Part shown: piece by piece, positions 45,385-52,831 of the stretch
Numbering within the stretch: position 1 is the first letter of the stretch
Layout of the letters: the number at the start of each line of letters is the position of its first letter
Made by a program: the position numbers and the translations under genes
NCBI GenBank assembly: GCA_006738865.1
Contig: AP019701.1
Span: forward strand, 4,026,001 to 4,090,000
Origin: Allostella sp. ATCC 35155
GTDB lineage: Bacteria > Pseudomonadota > Alphaproteobacteria > ATCC43930 > Allostellaceae
Direction: 5' to 3'
DNA length: 64,000 bases
The notes under the pieces: model-generated
Databases searched by the model: none
The model's input: only the letters and a program-made list of their open reading frames with translations
Told to the model about the DNA's origin: nothing

Positions 45385-46359
45385 ATGGCGCTGATCGGTG
45401 TCGAGAGCGTGCGGCGTGTCGCGATCGTGGGGGCCGGTACGATCGGCGCGAGCTGGGCCGCCTGGTTCCTCGCCAGGGGCTATGACGTCTGCGCGACCGA
45501 TCCCGCCCCGGACGGCGAAGCCTTCGCGCGCGGCTTCATCCGGCGCGCCTGGCCGACGCTGGAGCGCCTGGGCCTTGCCGCCGGCGCCGACCCGGACCGC
45601 CTGACCTTCACGACAGACGTCGAGGCATGCGTCCGCGGCGCCGACTTCGTGCAGGAGCAGGCGCCGGAGCGCGAGGCGCTGAAGCAGGAACTGCTGGCGC
45701 GGATCGACGCGGTCGTCGCGCCCGATCGCATCATCGCCTCCTCGACCTCCGGCTTCACGCCGTCGAGCCTGCAGTCGCGGATGACCCATCCGGGACGGCT
45801 GGTCGTCGGCCATCCGTTCAATCCCCCGCACCTCATCCCGCTGGTCGAGGTCGTCGGCGGCAAGGCAACCGACGAGGCCGCCATCCAGTGGGCGATCGCC
45901 TTCTACGAGCATGTCGGAAAGAAGACGATCCGCCTCCTCAAGGAGATCCCCGGCCATCTCGCCAACCGCCTGCAGAGCGCCTTGTGGCGGGAGGCCGTCC
46001 ACTGCATCGCCGAGGGCGTCGCCAGCGTCGAGGACACGGACAAGGCGATCGCCCACGGCCCCGGCCTGCGCTGGGCCATCATGGGGCCGACGCTGACCTT
46101 CTCGCTCGCCGGCGGCGAAGGGGGCATGCCGCACTTCCTCGACCATCTCGGCGAGTTCATGGAGACGCGCTGGGAGGAACTCGGCCGGCCGAAGCTTACG
46201 CCGGAGGTGCGGCGCCGGCTGGTCGAAGGCGTAGCGGAAGAGGCGGCCGGTCGTTCCATTCCGGACCTTGCGCGCGACCGCGACACCAAGCTGGTCGCGA
46301 TTCTCGAAGCCTTGCAGAAAGCTACAAGCGGAATTGGCGAAACCGACAAGCACTCATAA
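45385..46359 (+). CDS. lcdH: L-carnitine dehydrogenase-like 3-hydroxyacyl-CoA dehydrogenase family protein
   Basis: A 324-residue NAD-dependent dehydrogenase. The Rossmann motif is VAIVGAGTIGASWAAWFLARG near residue 12. The catalytic His stretch VVGHPFNPPHLIPLVEVVGG near residue 140 closely follows L-carnitine dehydrogenases, which oxidise carnitine to 3-dehydrocarnitine. 3-Hydroxybutyryl-CoA dehydrogenase is the alternative. The usual partner genes (3-keto acid cleavage enzyme, thioesterase) are absent, so the substrate assignment is moderate. Ends at 46359, just before a short palindrome. Confidence 0.7.
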   Translation: MALIGVESVRRVAIVGAGTIGASWAAWFLARGYDVCATDPAPDGEAFARGFIRRAWPTLERLGLAAGADPDRLTFTTDVEACVRGADFVQEQAPEREALKQELLARIDAVVAPDRIIASSTSGFTPSSLQSRMTHPGRLVVGHPFNPPHLIPLVEVVGGKATDEAAIQWAIAFYEHVGKKTIRLLKEIPGHLANRLQSALWREAVHCIAEGVASVEDTDKAIAHGPGLRWAIMGPTLTFSLAGGEGGMPHFLDHLGEFMETRWEELGRPKLTPEVRRRLVEGVAEEAAGRSIPDLARDRDTKLVAILEALQKATSGIGETDKHS

Positions 46360-46363
46360 GCAA

Positions 46364-46376
46364 CCGTTCAGAACGG
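46364..46376. promoter_or_regulatory. 13 bp palindrome in the DUF1236 promoter region
   Basis: CCGTTCAGAACGG is a perfect 6-1-6 palindrome located 4 bases after the carnitine-dehydrogenase-like stop and about 107 bases before the DUF1236 start. It could be an operator; no cognate regulator is adjacent. Confidence 0.35.
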
Positions 46377-46440
46377 CCAAATACGGCGACGCGGCGGCAT
46401 TCGCAAGGACTGGCGAACACCCCGGAACTGTTCGGCGGAA

Positions 46441-46475
46441 CTCCGGTTCTCCATGCGCAAGGTGAAGAACCGGAG
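46441..46475 (+). promoter_or_regulatory. mRNA-leader hairpin covering the Shine-Dalgarno of the DUF1236 gene
   Basis: CTCCGGTTCT (46441-46450) is the exact reverse complement of AGAACCGGAG (46466-46475), with a 15-base loop. The 3' arm ends in GGAG, the ribosome site for the ATG at 46483 (7 bases on). When folded, the leader would hide the ribosome site, so translation could depend on temperature, a protein, or an upstream translating ribosome. Confidence 0.6.
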
Positions 46476-46482
46476 ATTTCCC

Positions 46483-46812
46483 ATGAAGCGTCGTCTTATC
46501 GGCAGTGCCATCGCCACCGCCATCCTGGCGTCGGCTGGTGCCGGCATGGCCCAGACCGTGACCACCACCACGACCACCCGCAGCACGACGCTGGCACCCG
46601 AGCAGCGCACCGTCGTCCAGGAGTATGTCGTGCAGCAGCGCCGGCCGTCGGTGACGGTCGAGAATTACGAGGTTCGCCCCGGTACGGTGCTGCCGCCGAC
46701 CGTGCAGTTCTACGCGGTGCCGCAGGTCGACCAGTATCGCTACTCGGTGGTCAACAACCGCCAGGTGATCGTCGATCCGCAGACCCGCCAGGTGATCGAA
46801 ATCCTGAACTGA
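46483..46812 (+). CDS. Small secreted DUF1236-family protein
   Basis: A 109-residue protein with a Sec signal peptide (residues 1-24, ASAGAGMAQ). A Thr-rich run (VTTTTTTRSTTLA) follows, then a DUF1236-like ending (YAVPQVDQYRYSVVNNRQVIVDPQTRQVIEIL). DUF1236 proteins are small envelope proteins of unknown function, common in alphaproteobacteria and often stress-linked. The start at 46483 has GGAG inside a hairpin; an in-frame ATG at 46453 would precede the signal peptide with charged residues and is less likely. Followed by a strong terminator. Confidence 0.78.
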   Translation: MKRRLIGSAIATAILASAGAGMAQTVTTTTTTRSTTLAPEQRTVVQEYVVQQRRPSVTVENYEVRPGTVLPPTVQFYAVPQVDQYRYSVVNNRQVIVDPQTRQVIEILN

Positions 46813-46818
46813 CGCGAG

Positions 46819-46846
46819 GGGGCGGAGCCGCAGCCGGCTCCGCCCC
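46819..46846. terminator. Strong bidirectional terminator hairpin
   Basis: GGGGCGGAGCCG (46819-46830) pairs perfectly over 12 bases with 46835-46846 around a CAGC loop, followed by GCTT. It separates the convergent DUF1236 and AHSA1 genes. Confidence 0.75.
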
Positions 46847-46855
46847 GCTTGCGTC

Positions 46856-47302
46856 CTACCCTTCGAGCCGGGCGACCAACCGCTCGAAGGATTCGGTCCA
46901 GCCGCGGCGATGACGGGTCGCGGCCTCGGCATCCGCGAACCGGTCGTGGGTCAGCGTCACCTCCGTACCCTCCGCCAGAGACCGGAACTCGACGGTCACG
47001 CGCGACCGGCGCTCGGGCGTCGAGATCCAGGACCAAGTGAAGACGAGGCGCCGTTCCGGCTCGACCTCGGTGTAGACGCCGGACACCTCGTGCCGCTCGC
47101 CGCTCTCCTCGCGCAGGACGGTGCGGAACGCCCCGCCCACCCGGACATCCAGTTCGGCCGCCTCGACCTCCGTTTGATGCGGTCCCCACCACAGCGCAAG
47201 GCGGGCCGGATCCGTCCACGCCTCGTAGACGCGGGCCAGCGGCGCGCGGATGCGGCGGACGATGGTCAGGCTCGGCTCGGTCGGGAGGGGACGGTCGTTC
47301 AT
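46856..47302 (-). CDS. AHSA1/SRPBCC-domain protein
   Basis: A 148-residue (from 47302) START-like protein with the AHSA1 opening IVRRIRAPLARVYEAWTDPARLALWWGPH and the core RLVFTWSWISTPERRSRVTVEF. These small proteins bind hydrophobic ligands in a helix-grip cavity; functions vary and none is apparent here. Upstream in-frame starts at 47317 and 47335 exist without a clear ribosome site, so the exact start is uncertain. Divergent from the solute-binding-fold gene. Confidence 0.78.
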   Translation of the reverse strand: MNDRPLPTEPSLTIVRRIRAPLARVYEAWTDPARLALWWGPHQTEVEAAELDVRVGGAFRTVLREESGERHEVSGVYTEVEPERRLVFTWSWISTPERRSRVTVEFRSLAEGTEVTLTHDRFADAEAATRHRRGWTESFERLVARLEG

Positions 47303-47409
47303 GGCGGCCGGGATCATAGGGTTGCGGTCCGGCATGGCGAAAGGGCTTGTCGCACCAGGATGGATCGGCGTTACCTGCGGACCCTTTGCCCGAAACCCGG
47401 GGATGCCCG

Positions 47410-48150
47410 ATGCCCGTCCAGCCGTCCGCCGCAGCCGTCGCCCAGCTCGCCCCCACCGGCACGCTCCGCGCGGCGATCAACCTCAGCAACTTCCTGCTCG
47501 TCACCGGACGCACGCCGGCGGGCGATCCCGAGGGCGTCTCGCCGTCGATGGCCAAGGCCATCGCCGACCGGCTCGGCGTCCCGGTGTCCTACGTGCCCTT
47601 CCCGCGCCCGGGCGAGCTCGCCGACGCGATCACCGACAATGTTTGGGATATCGGCCTCATCGGCGCCGAGCCGCAGCGGGCGGAGAAGATCGCCTTCACC
47701 GCCGCCTATTGCGAGATCGCCGCGACCTACCTCGTGCCGGCCGGCTCGCCCATCCGCACCCTCGACGAGGTCGACCGCCCCGGCGTGCGCATCGCCTCGA
47801 CCGCCCGCGCCGCCTACGACCTCTGGCTGGAGCGCAATATCCGCCACGCGACCGTCCTGCGCACCGAATCGCTGGATGCGGCCTGCGAGCTGTTCCTCTC
47901 CGACCGGCTGGACGTGCTCGCCGGCCTGCGGCCCCGCCTCCTCACCGACGTCGAGCGCATTCCCGGTGCGCGCATCCTCGACGGCAAGTTCATGGCGGTG
48001 CAGCAGGCGATCGGCAATGCCCGCGGCAACACCGCCGCCTCCGAATTCCTCGCCGCCTTCGTCGAGGAGGCGAAGGCGACCGGCCTCGTCGCCAGCCTGA
48101 TCGAGCGCTTCGGCGCCCACGGCCTCTCGGTCGCGCCGGCGGCCGGCTAG
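47410..48150 (+). CDS. Type-2 periplasmic-binding-fold protein lacking a signal peptide
   Basis: A 246-residue protein with the family 3 solute-binding fold: GTLRAAINLSNFLLV near residue 16, GVSPSMAKAIADRLGVPVSYVPF near 44, DIGLIGAEPQRAEKIAFTAAYCEI near 80. These proteins normally deliver amino acids to ABC permeases, but no hydrophobic N-terminal leader is seen from this start or from an upstream start at 47347, and no permease genes are adjacent. It may act as a cytosolic sensor or enzyme-like binding protein, or use a start I have missed. Confidence 0.72.
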   Translation: MPVQPSAAAVAQLAPTGTLRAAINLSNFLLVTGRTPAGDPEGVSPSMAKAIADRLGVPVSYVPFPRPGELADAITDNVWDIGLIGAEPQRAEKIAFTAAYCEIAATYLVPAGSPIRTLDEVDRPGVRIASTARAAYDLWLERNIRHATVLRTESLDAACELFLSDRLDVLAGLRPRLLTDVERIPGARILDGKFMAVQQAIGNARGNTAASEFLAAFVEEAKATGLVASLIERFGAHGLSVAPAAG

Positions 48151-48608
48151 AACAGCCGCGGATCGAGCCGAAACGGCTCCGCCGCGACGATGCGTATGTC
48201 CGCAGCCGCCGCATGGCGGTGGTTGATGACGACATTGACGTCCGGCGATCCGTCCAGCGGGACGATCGCGGACGGCACGCGCAACAGCGGTGCGTCGCGT
48301 GCCGCGTGCCAGCGATCACCCCTCGCCTGTGTCCATGCCCCCTGGCGACGCCAGTCCGGTGGCAGATCCCGAAGCGCGATCACCTCCGCCGCCAGAGCGT
48401 CCGGCGCCTCGTACCGGACCATCACGAGATCCGGCAGGAGGCGCGGATCCTCGACATGCACCAGCTTCTCGAGCAAGCAGAGCGCCGGCGAGGTTGCGCA
48501 GTAGGTGACCGGGCGACCCGCGATGTTCCAGCGGCCGTCGTGGAGGAGACCATAGCCGCCGTCGAAGGACAGCGCGTGCCGCGCCCCGGACAGGCGCCAG
48601 AGCAGCAT
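48147..48608 (-). CDS. RES-domain toxin (NAD-degrading family)
   Basis: A 153-residue RES toxin. The three residues that name the family are visible: Arg26 in DGRWNIAG, Glu47 in LCLLEKLVHV and Ser113 in RVPSAIVP, along with YCATSPALC. Known RES toxins (Xre-RES, MbcT) destroy NAD by phosphorolysis or hydrolysis. The ATG at 48608 overlaps the antitoxin stop by one base (TGATG), as expected for a coupled toxin-antitoxin operon. It appears intact. Confidence 0.85.
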   Translation of the reverse strand: MLLWRLSGARHALSFDGGYGLLHDGRWNIAGRPVTYCATSPALCLLEKLVHVEDPRLLPDLVMVRYEAPDALAAEVIALRDLPPDWRRQGAWTQARGDRWHAARDAPLLRVPSAIVPLDGSPDVNVVINHRHAAAADIRIVAAEPFRLDPRLF

Positions 48609-49042
48609 CAGGCGGCGGCACCCCAGGCGATCTTGGCGAGGATCGTCTCGATCAGCCGACCGCCTGCCTCGGTCTCGGCAAGATCGATCGGCCGTTCGCC
48701 GTCCAGTTCCGCAAGCGGACGACGAAGCCATATGTTTGCCTTGGCGACGTCGCCGAACGTGTCCTCCGCCAATGTCTGGATGCGCAGCACACGCACCGCC
48801 CGATCCGACTCTTCGACGGTGAGCGGCTGCTGCTTCTCCGCCCGGTGGCGCCGGGTGCGCTGCGGGATCACGAGGCGCTCGATCTCCTGCTCGGACAGCC
48901 CGGCCTGGGCAAGGCCGCGCAGCGCCAGGAGCGGCAGTCGGCGGCGGACCGCGAGCGCCAGGTCGGCCTGGGAATGCACATGCTGGCCGAGCACGGGGAA
49001 GCCGCCGAGCTTGCGAACCACTTCATCGACGATCGCCGACAT
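48608..49042 (-). CDS. Xre/MbcA/ParS-type antitoxin (DUF2384)
   Basis: A 144-residue protein: an N-terminal Xre-like helical part (SAIVDEVVRKLGGF, then a domain with ALRGLAQAGLSEQEIERLVIPQRT) and the C-terminal DUF2384 toxin-binding region (FGDVAKANIWLRRPLAELDGERPIDLAE). Start at 49042 with GAGGGG 7 bases ahead. It neutralises the RES toxin encoded immediately downstream and probably represses the pair through the palindromes just upstream. Confidence 0.85.
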   Translation of the reverse strand: MSAIVDEVVRKLGGFPVLGQHVHSQADLALAVRRRLPLLALRGLAQAGLSEQEIERLVIPQRTRRHRAEKQQPLTVEESDRAVRVLRIQTLAEDTFGDVAKANIWLRRPLAELDGERPIDLAETEAGGRLIETILAKIAWGAAA

Positions 49043-49061
49043 CTTCAGCCCCTCTGCAGCA

Positions 49062-49105
49062 CGGCAACATGCCGAACAATATGGGGCAGATTGCCGCGAA
49101 GCAAT
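49062..49105 (-). promoter_or_regulatory. Toxin-antitoxin promoter region with two palindromes
   Basis: CGGCA-ACA-TGCCG (49062-49074) and ATTGC-CGCGAA-GCAAT (49090-49105) flank a -10-like TATTGT read on the minus strand. The pair lies 20-63 bases before the antitoxin start, the expected place for autorepression by the Xre-type antitoxin. It is squeezed into the 68-base gap after the FAD dehydrogenase gene. Confidence 0.45.
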
Positions 49106-49110
49106 GCCGC

Positions 49111-50268
49111 TCAGCCCGCCGGCGCCGGCTCGCTCGCCCCTCCCGCCTGGCGGCCGGCGAAGCGGCGGATGTGGAAGGGCTCGATCGGCGTGCTCGTGCG
49201 CCCGGTCGCGAGGAGTTCGGCCATCACCGCACCGACACCGGGGCCGAGTTGGAAGCCGTGGCCGCAGAAGCCGAAGGCGTGGAAGAGGCCCGGCGTGGTG
49301 CCGCTCTCGCCCATCACCGGGATGTCGTCCTCCAGGTAGCCCTCGACGCCGGTCCAGGTGCGGATCACCTGCACCCCGGCGAGCGCCGGCACGAACCGCA
49401 GCACCCGGCCCCACTGGGACATGGAGAGATCGGGCGTCGGCCGGGCCCGCGGCGGGTCGGTCTGGACCGGCCCGCGCAGGCCGCCGCCATAGACGACGTT
49501 GCCGCGCTTCACCTGGCGCAGATAGATGTTGGACGAGACACCCCCCAGCACCGGCTCCATGAAGTAGGGCAAGGGCTCGGTCACCGCCATCTGCGGCCCG
49601 CGCGCGACGATCGGCACGGGTTCGCCGAACGCCTCGGCGATGCGCGAGCCCCAGAAGCCGGCGCTGTTCAGCAGCACCTCGCCCCGCACCGCAAGCCCGG
49701 TCCTGGTCGTGACGCGGAAGCCGCTCGCCTCGCGCTGGATGTCGGCGACCTCGCAATGCTCGTGGATGACGGCACCAGCCCGCCTGGCGGCGCGCCCGAA
49801 GGCCGGCGCCACCAGCCGCGGGTTGGCGTGCCCGTCCTCCGGCGACAGCGAGGCGCCGACCACGTCGGGGCCCAGCCAGGGCCAGCGGCTGCGCATCGCG
49901 TTCTGGCCGAGCAGGTCGAGGTGGAGATCCCAGTCGCGCGCCTCGGCGACGTGCTTCTCGATCACCGCCATGTCGGCCTGGCTGTAGGCGACACGCAGGC
50001 CGCCGGTCGGCAGGAACTCGCAATCCTCCCCCAGCAGTTCCGGCAGCCGGCCCCAGATTTCGCGCGAGCGGTGGGATAGGGGAATCTGCGGCAGGAAGCG
50101 GCCCTGGCGGCGGACATTGCCGAAATTGACGCCGCTGGCGCCGGCGCCGACGAAGCCGCGCTCCAGCAGAACCACCGACTTGCCGTGCAGCGTGCGCAGG
50201 AAGAAGGCGGTCGCGGCGCCCATGATGCCGCCGCCGATGATGACGACGTCGTAGCGTTCCAGGCTCAT
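49111..50268 (-). CDS. FAD-dependent amine/amino-acid dehydrogenase subunit (DAO fold, HcnC/OoxB-like)
   Basis: A 385-residue DAO-family flavoprotein with the FAD dinucleotide motif DVVIIGGGIMGAATAFFL at residues 7-24, VLLERGFVGAGASG after it, and the C-terminal FHAFGFCGHGFQLGPGVG. It resembles the catalytic subunit of dye-linked opine, hydroxyproline or glycine dehydrogenases. An excellent ribosome site (GGAGG) precedes the ATG at 50268, which overlaps the stop of the middle subunit. With the two upstream genes it forms a three-component complex. The amine substrate cannot be read. Confidence 0.85.
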   Translation of the reverse strand: MSLERYDVVIIGGGIMGAATAFFLRTLHGKSVVLLERGFVGAGASGVNFGNVRRQGRFLPQIPLSHRSREIWGRLPELLGEDCEFLPTGGLRVAYSQADMAVIEKHVAEARDWDLHLDLLGQNAMRSRWPWLGPDVVGASLSPEDGHANPRLVAPAFGRAARRAGAVIHEHCEVADIQREASGFRVTTRTGLAVRGEVLLNSAGFWGSRIAEAFGEPVPIVARGPQMAVTEPLPYFMEPVLGGVSSNIYLRQVKRGNVVYGGGLRGPVQTDPPRARPTPDLSMSQWGRVLRFVPALAGVQVIRTWTGVEGYLEDDIPVMGESGTTPGLFHAFGFCGHGFQLGPGVGAVMAELLATGRTSTPIEPFHIRRFAGRQAGGASEPAPAG

Positions 50269-51641
50269 GCGCCGCCCTCCTGCGTCACCAGCGGCACCGG
50301 CTTGACCGGCGCCTGGCCGCGCAGGCGCATCGCCGCGGCCGGCGCCTCGCCGGCGGTGCCGGCGAGGATCGTCGCCGCCGACAGGCCGCAGTATCGGCCC
50401 TGGCAGCGGCCCATGCCGATGCGCGACAGGGCCTTGGCGCGGTTGACCTCTTTGGCGTCGAGGCCGGTGACGGCATGGCGGGCATCCCCGACGGTCACCC
50501 CCTCGCAGCGGCACAGCACCGTCTCCGGCGGGAGGTCCGCCAGGAGGTGGTGCGGCACCGGGAACACAGTCTGCATCGCCGTGCCCCAGCGCAAGCCCCG
50601 GTCGAGCCCGCGCCGCAGCGCCTCCATGCGCCCCTCTTCGACGGGGCGGCCGAGATCCTTCAGCGCCGCCAGCGCCGCCAGTTCGCCACCCATTTCGGCG
50701 AAGTCGGCGCCGCGCACGCGGCGGCCGTCGCCGGCGAGGTAGACGCCCTTCGCGTCCGACCGGCCGTCGGCGTCGGCCTGCGGCAGCCACTGGCGGGACT
50801 GTTCCTCGTAGGCGAAGCTGCAGCCGGCGAGATCGGCCAGCTGCGTCTCGGACTGCAGGCCGTATCCGAACCCGACCGCGCCGCACTCCGTGCGCCGCTC
50901 GGCGCCCGCCGCGGTGCGCCAGACGAGCGCCGTCACCGCCGCCTCGCCCTCCGCCCGCACCGGCTCCACCCCCTCGTGGATCGGAATGCCGCGCGCGCGC
51001 AGCCAGCTTAGATAGTACAGCCCCTTGAGGAAGGCCTGCGGCACCGCCAGCAACCGGCCGAGGGCGGCGAGCTTGGTAGCGAAGCGCGTCGTGTCGAGCA
51101 CCGCCGCGACCTTCGCCCCCGCCTTCGCATACTGGTAGGCGACGAGATAGAGCAGCGGGCCGGTGCCCAGGAACACGACCGGCTCGCCGATGGCGCAGCC
51201 CTGGTACTTCAGCGCGATCTGGGCGGCGCCCAGGGTATAGACGCCGGCCGTGGTCCAGCCGGGAAAGGGGATTACCCGGTCGCAGGCGCCGGTCGCCAGG
51301 ACCAGCGCGTCGAAGGGAACCGCCTCGGACTGGCCGCCCGCCGCCGGCAGCGCGTGCGCGACGCCGTCGCGCAGCGTCCAGACCAGCGTTTCCGGCCGGT
51401 GGTCGATCTGCCCCGCGAGCGCGTCGAAGGCGGCGTGCAGCGCATCGGCCCGCCCGGCCTCGAAGCCGTAGACGGCGCGCGAGGGGCGGCGGAAGGCCGG
51501 CGGCTGGCGGCGATAGATCTGGCCACCGCTGCGCGCCGCCTCGTCGAGCACGGTCGGGCGCATCCCGTGGCGGACGAAGGTTTCGGCGGCGCGGGTGCCG
51601 GCCGGCCCGGCGCCGACGATGACGATGCGGGGATCGGTCAT
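50265..51641 (-). CDS. NAD/FAD-binding subunit with BFD-like [2Fe-2S] domain (HcnB/OoxA-like)
   Basis: A 458-residue flavoprotein with two dinucleotide sites (IVIVGAGPAGTRAAETFV at the N terminus and VVFLGTGPLLYLVAYQYAKAG near residue 155). The C-terminal region is BFD-like with four cysteines (CRCEGVTVGDA then GRCQGRYCG). It matches the alpha subunits of octopine/hydroxyproline dehydrogenases and HcnB. Overlaps both neighbours by 4 bases. It probably shuttles electrons between the substrate subunit and the small ferredoxin-like subunit. Confidence 0.87.
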   Translation of the reverse strand: MTDPRIVIVGAGPAGTRAAETFVRHGMRPTVLDEAARSGGQIYRRQPPAFRRPSRAVYGFEAGRADALHAAFDALAGQIDHRPETLVWTLRDGVAHALPAAGGQSEAVPFDALVLATGACDRVIPFPGWTTAGVYTLGAAQIALKYQGCAIGEPVVFLGTGPLLYLVAYQYAKAGAKVAAVLDTTRFATKLAALGRLLAVPQAFLKGLYYLSWLRARGIPIHEGVEPVRAEGEAAVTALVWRTAAGAERRTECGAVGFGYGLQSETQLADLAGCSFAYEEQSRQWLPQADADGRSDAKGVYLAGDGRRVRGADFAEMGGELAALAALKDLGRPVEEGRMEALRRGLDRGLRWGTAMQTVFPVPHHLLADLPPETVLCRCEGVTVGDARHAVTGLDAKEVNRAKALSRIGMGRCQGRYCGLSAATILAGTAGEAPAAAMRLRGQAPVKPVPLVTQEGGA

Positions 51642-51940
51642 GGCTGCGCGCCGCTGCCGACCCAGCGCTCCAGCGGCGAGCGGGACAGCAGCTCCATGCC
51701 ATCCTCCGCCGGGGTCGAGCAGGCGCGGACGCGGGCGCCGTCCGGCCGCCACAGCCAGCAGTCCTGGCAGGCACCCATGAGGCAGAACCCCGCCCGCGGG
51801 CGCCGCTCGAACTCGTTGTCGCGCAGCCGGCGGCGGTCCGTCAGCACGGCAGTCAGCACCGTGTCGCCGGCGAGCCCGGTCACCGTCTCCCCGTCCAACG
51901 TCAATCGCACGATCGGGCGGTCCGTCTCCGCCACCCGCAT
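51638..51940 (-). CDS. Small [2Fe-2S] ferredoxin-fold subunit (HcnA/OoxX-like)
   Basis: A 100-residue protein with Cys53, Cys58 and Cys61 (GFCLMGACQDCW) and Cys74 (VRACSTPAE), the spacing of Fer2_4-type [2Fe-2S] subunits found at the N terminus of sarcosine oxidase alpha and in HcnA. The ATG at 51940 has AGGACAG ahead. First gene of the three-subunit dehydrogenase set; a 109-base gap without distinct elements separates it from the lyase gene upstream. Confidence 0.85.
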   Translation of the reverse strand: MRVAETDRPIVRLTLDGETVTGLAGDTVLTAVLTDRRRLRDNEFERRPRAGFCLMGACQDCWLWRPDGARVRACSTPAEDGMELLSRSPLERWVGSGAQP

Positions 51941-52049
51941 GAGCTGTCCTGCTCTCGTCACGCCCTGGCTCTCCCCGGGGCGAAGCCACCGCCGCCCGCG
52001 CCGGCAGTGTTTGCCCCCGCGGCCGGCATTGTCCATACCGATCGCGGGC

Positions 52050-52814
52050 TCAGTCCGGGTCGCGGTACTCCATGTTCTCCTCGACCACCGCCCAGATGTG
52101 CCGGGCCGAGGGCTCCCGGCGCTCCTCCTGGACATGGGCGAGGAGGCCGCCACAGCGCGACACCAGCGCAACGCCGCGGAACATGTCCGCCGGCAGCCCG
52201 ATCTCCAGCAGCAGCGCGGCCACGGCGCCCGTCGCGTTGATCGTCTGGTGCCGGCCGGCCGCCGCGTCGAGCGCGATGTTGAGCCGCTCGAGGAGGGCGA
52301 TGTGGTGACCGGCTACACCCTGTTCGCGCGCGAAGGCGAAGAGCCTGGGCGTGCGCGGGTCGTCGGGCTTGTGGAAGGGATGACCGAATCCGGGCAACCG
52401 CTTGCCGGCGGCGCGATGCTCGGCGACGACGCCACGGCAGAACGCGTCGGCGTCGCCGCCCGCCGCGATCCCGCGCGAGAGGATCGCCGCGCACCCTTCC
52501 ATGGTGCCGACGAAGACGTCGCCCACCACCGTCAGCCCGGCCGCCACCGCCACCTGCATCTGGTTCGGCACGCTGTCGGTCACCAGCCGCGCGATGAGCG
52601 AGGAGGGCGTGATGCCGTGCTCCATCAGCGTCACCAGGCAGGCATCGAGGATCCGTGCCTCGCCGGCTGCCGGAAAGCGCCCGGCTAGGTTGAAATAGAG
52701 CATCTCGGTGAAGCCGTAGCGGCCGATCACCTCCTCCACCAGGTCGAGGCCGCGCACGGTGATCGACGCGGCGTCGGAGGTGGCGATCCAGGTCTTCATG
52801 CGGGGCTCGGCCAT
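52050..52814 (-). CDS. Short citrate-synthase-family lyase (citryl-CoA lyase-like)
   Basis: A 254-residue protein, much shorter than citrate synthase (about 430) and close to stand-alone citryl-CoA lyases. The active-site region GKRLPGFGHPFHKPDDPRTPRLF and the Gly-rich GVALVSRCGGLLAHVQEE are conserved. Such enzymes cleave citryl-CoA-type 3-hydroxyacyl-CoA esters to acetyl-CoA and a 2-oxo acid. A perfect ribosome site (AAGGAGGAACGCC) drives the ATG at 52814. It is 17 bases downstream of the CoA ligase, which could make its thioester substrate. The true substrate is unknown. Confidence 0.78.
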   Translation of the reverse strand: MAEPRMKTWIATSDAASITVRGLDLVEEVIGRYGFTEMLYFNLAGRFPAAGEARILDACLVTLMEHGITPSSLIARLVTDSVPNQMQVAVAAGLTVVGDVFVGTMEGCAAILSRGIAAGGDADAFCRGVVAEHRAAGKRLPGFGHPFHKPDDPRTPRLFAFAREQGVAGHHIALLERLNIALDAAAGRHQTINATGAVAALLLEIGLPADMFRGVALVSRCGGLLAHVQEERREPSARHIWAVVEENMEYRDPD

Positions 52815-52831
52815 GGCGTTCCTCCTTCGGA

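Noticed and set aside
43768-46353. A long minus-strand open frame opposite the ABC1 kinase and carnitine-dehydrogenase-like genes
   Set aside because: Same antisense effect; no motif, and both plus-strand genes have full catalytic signatures and ribosome sites.
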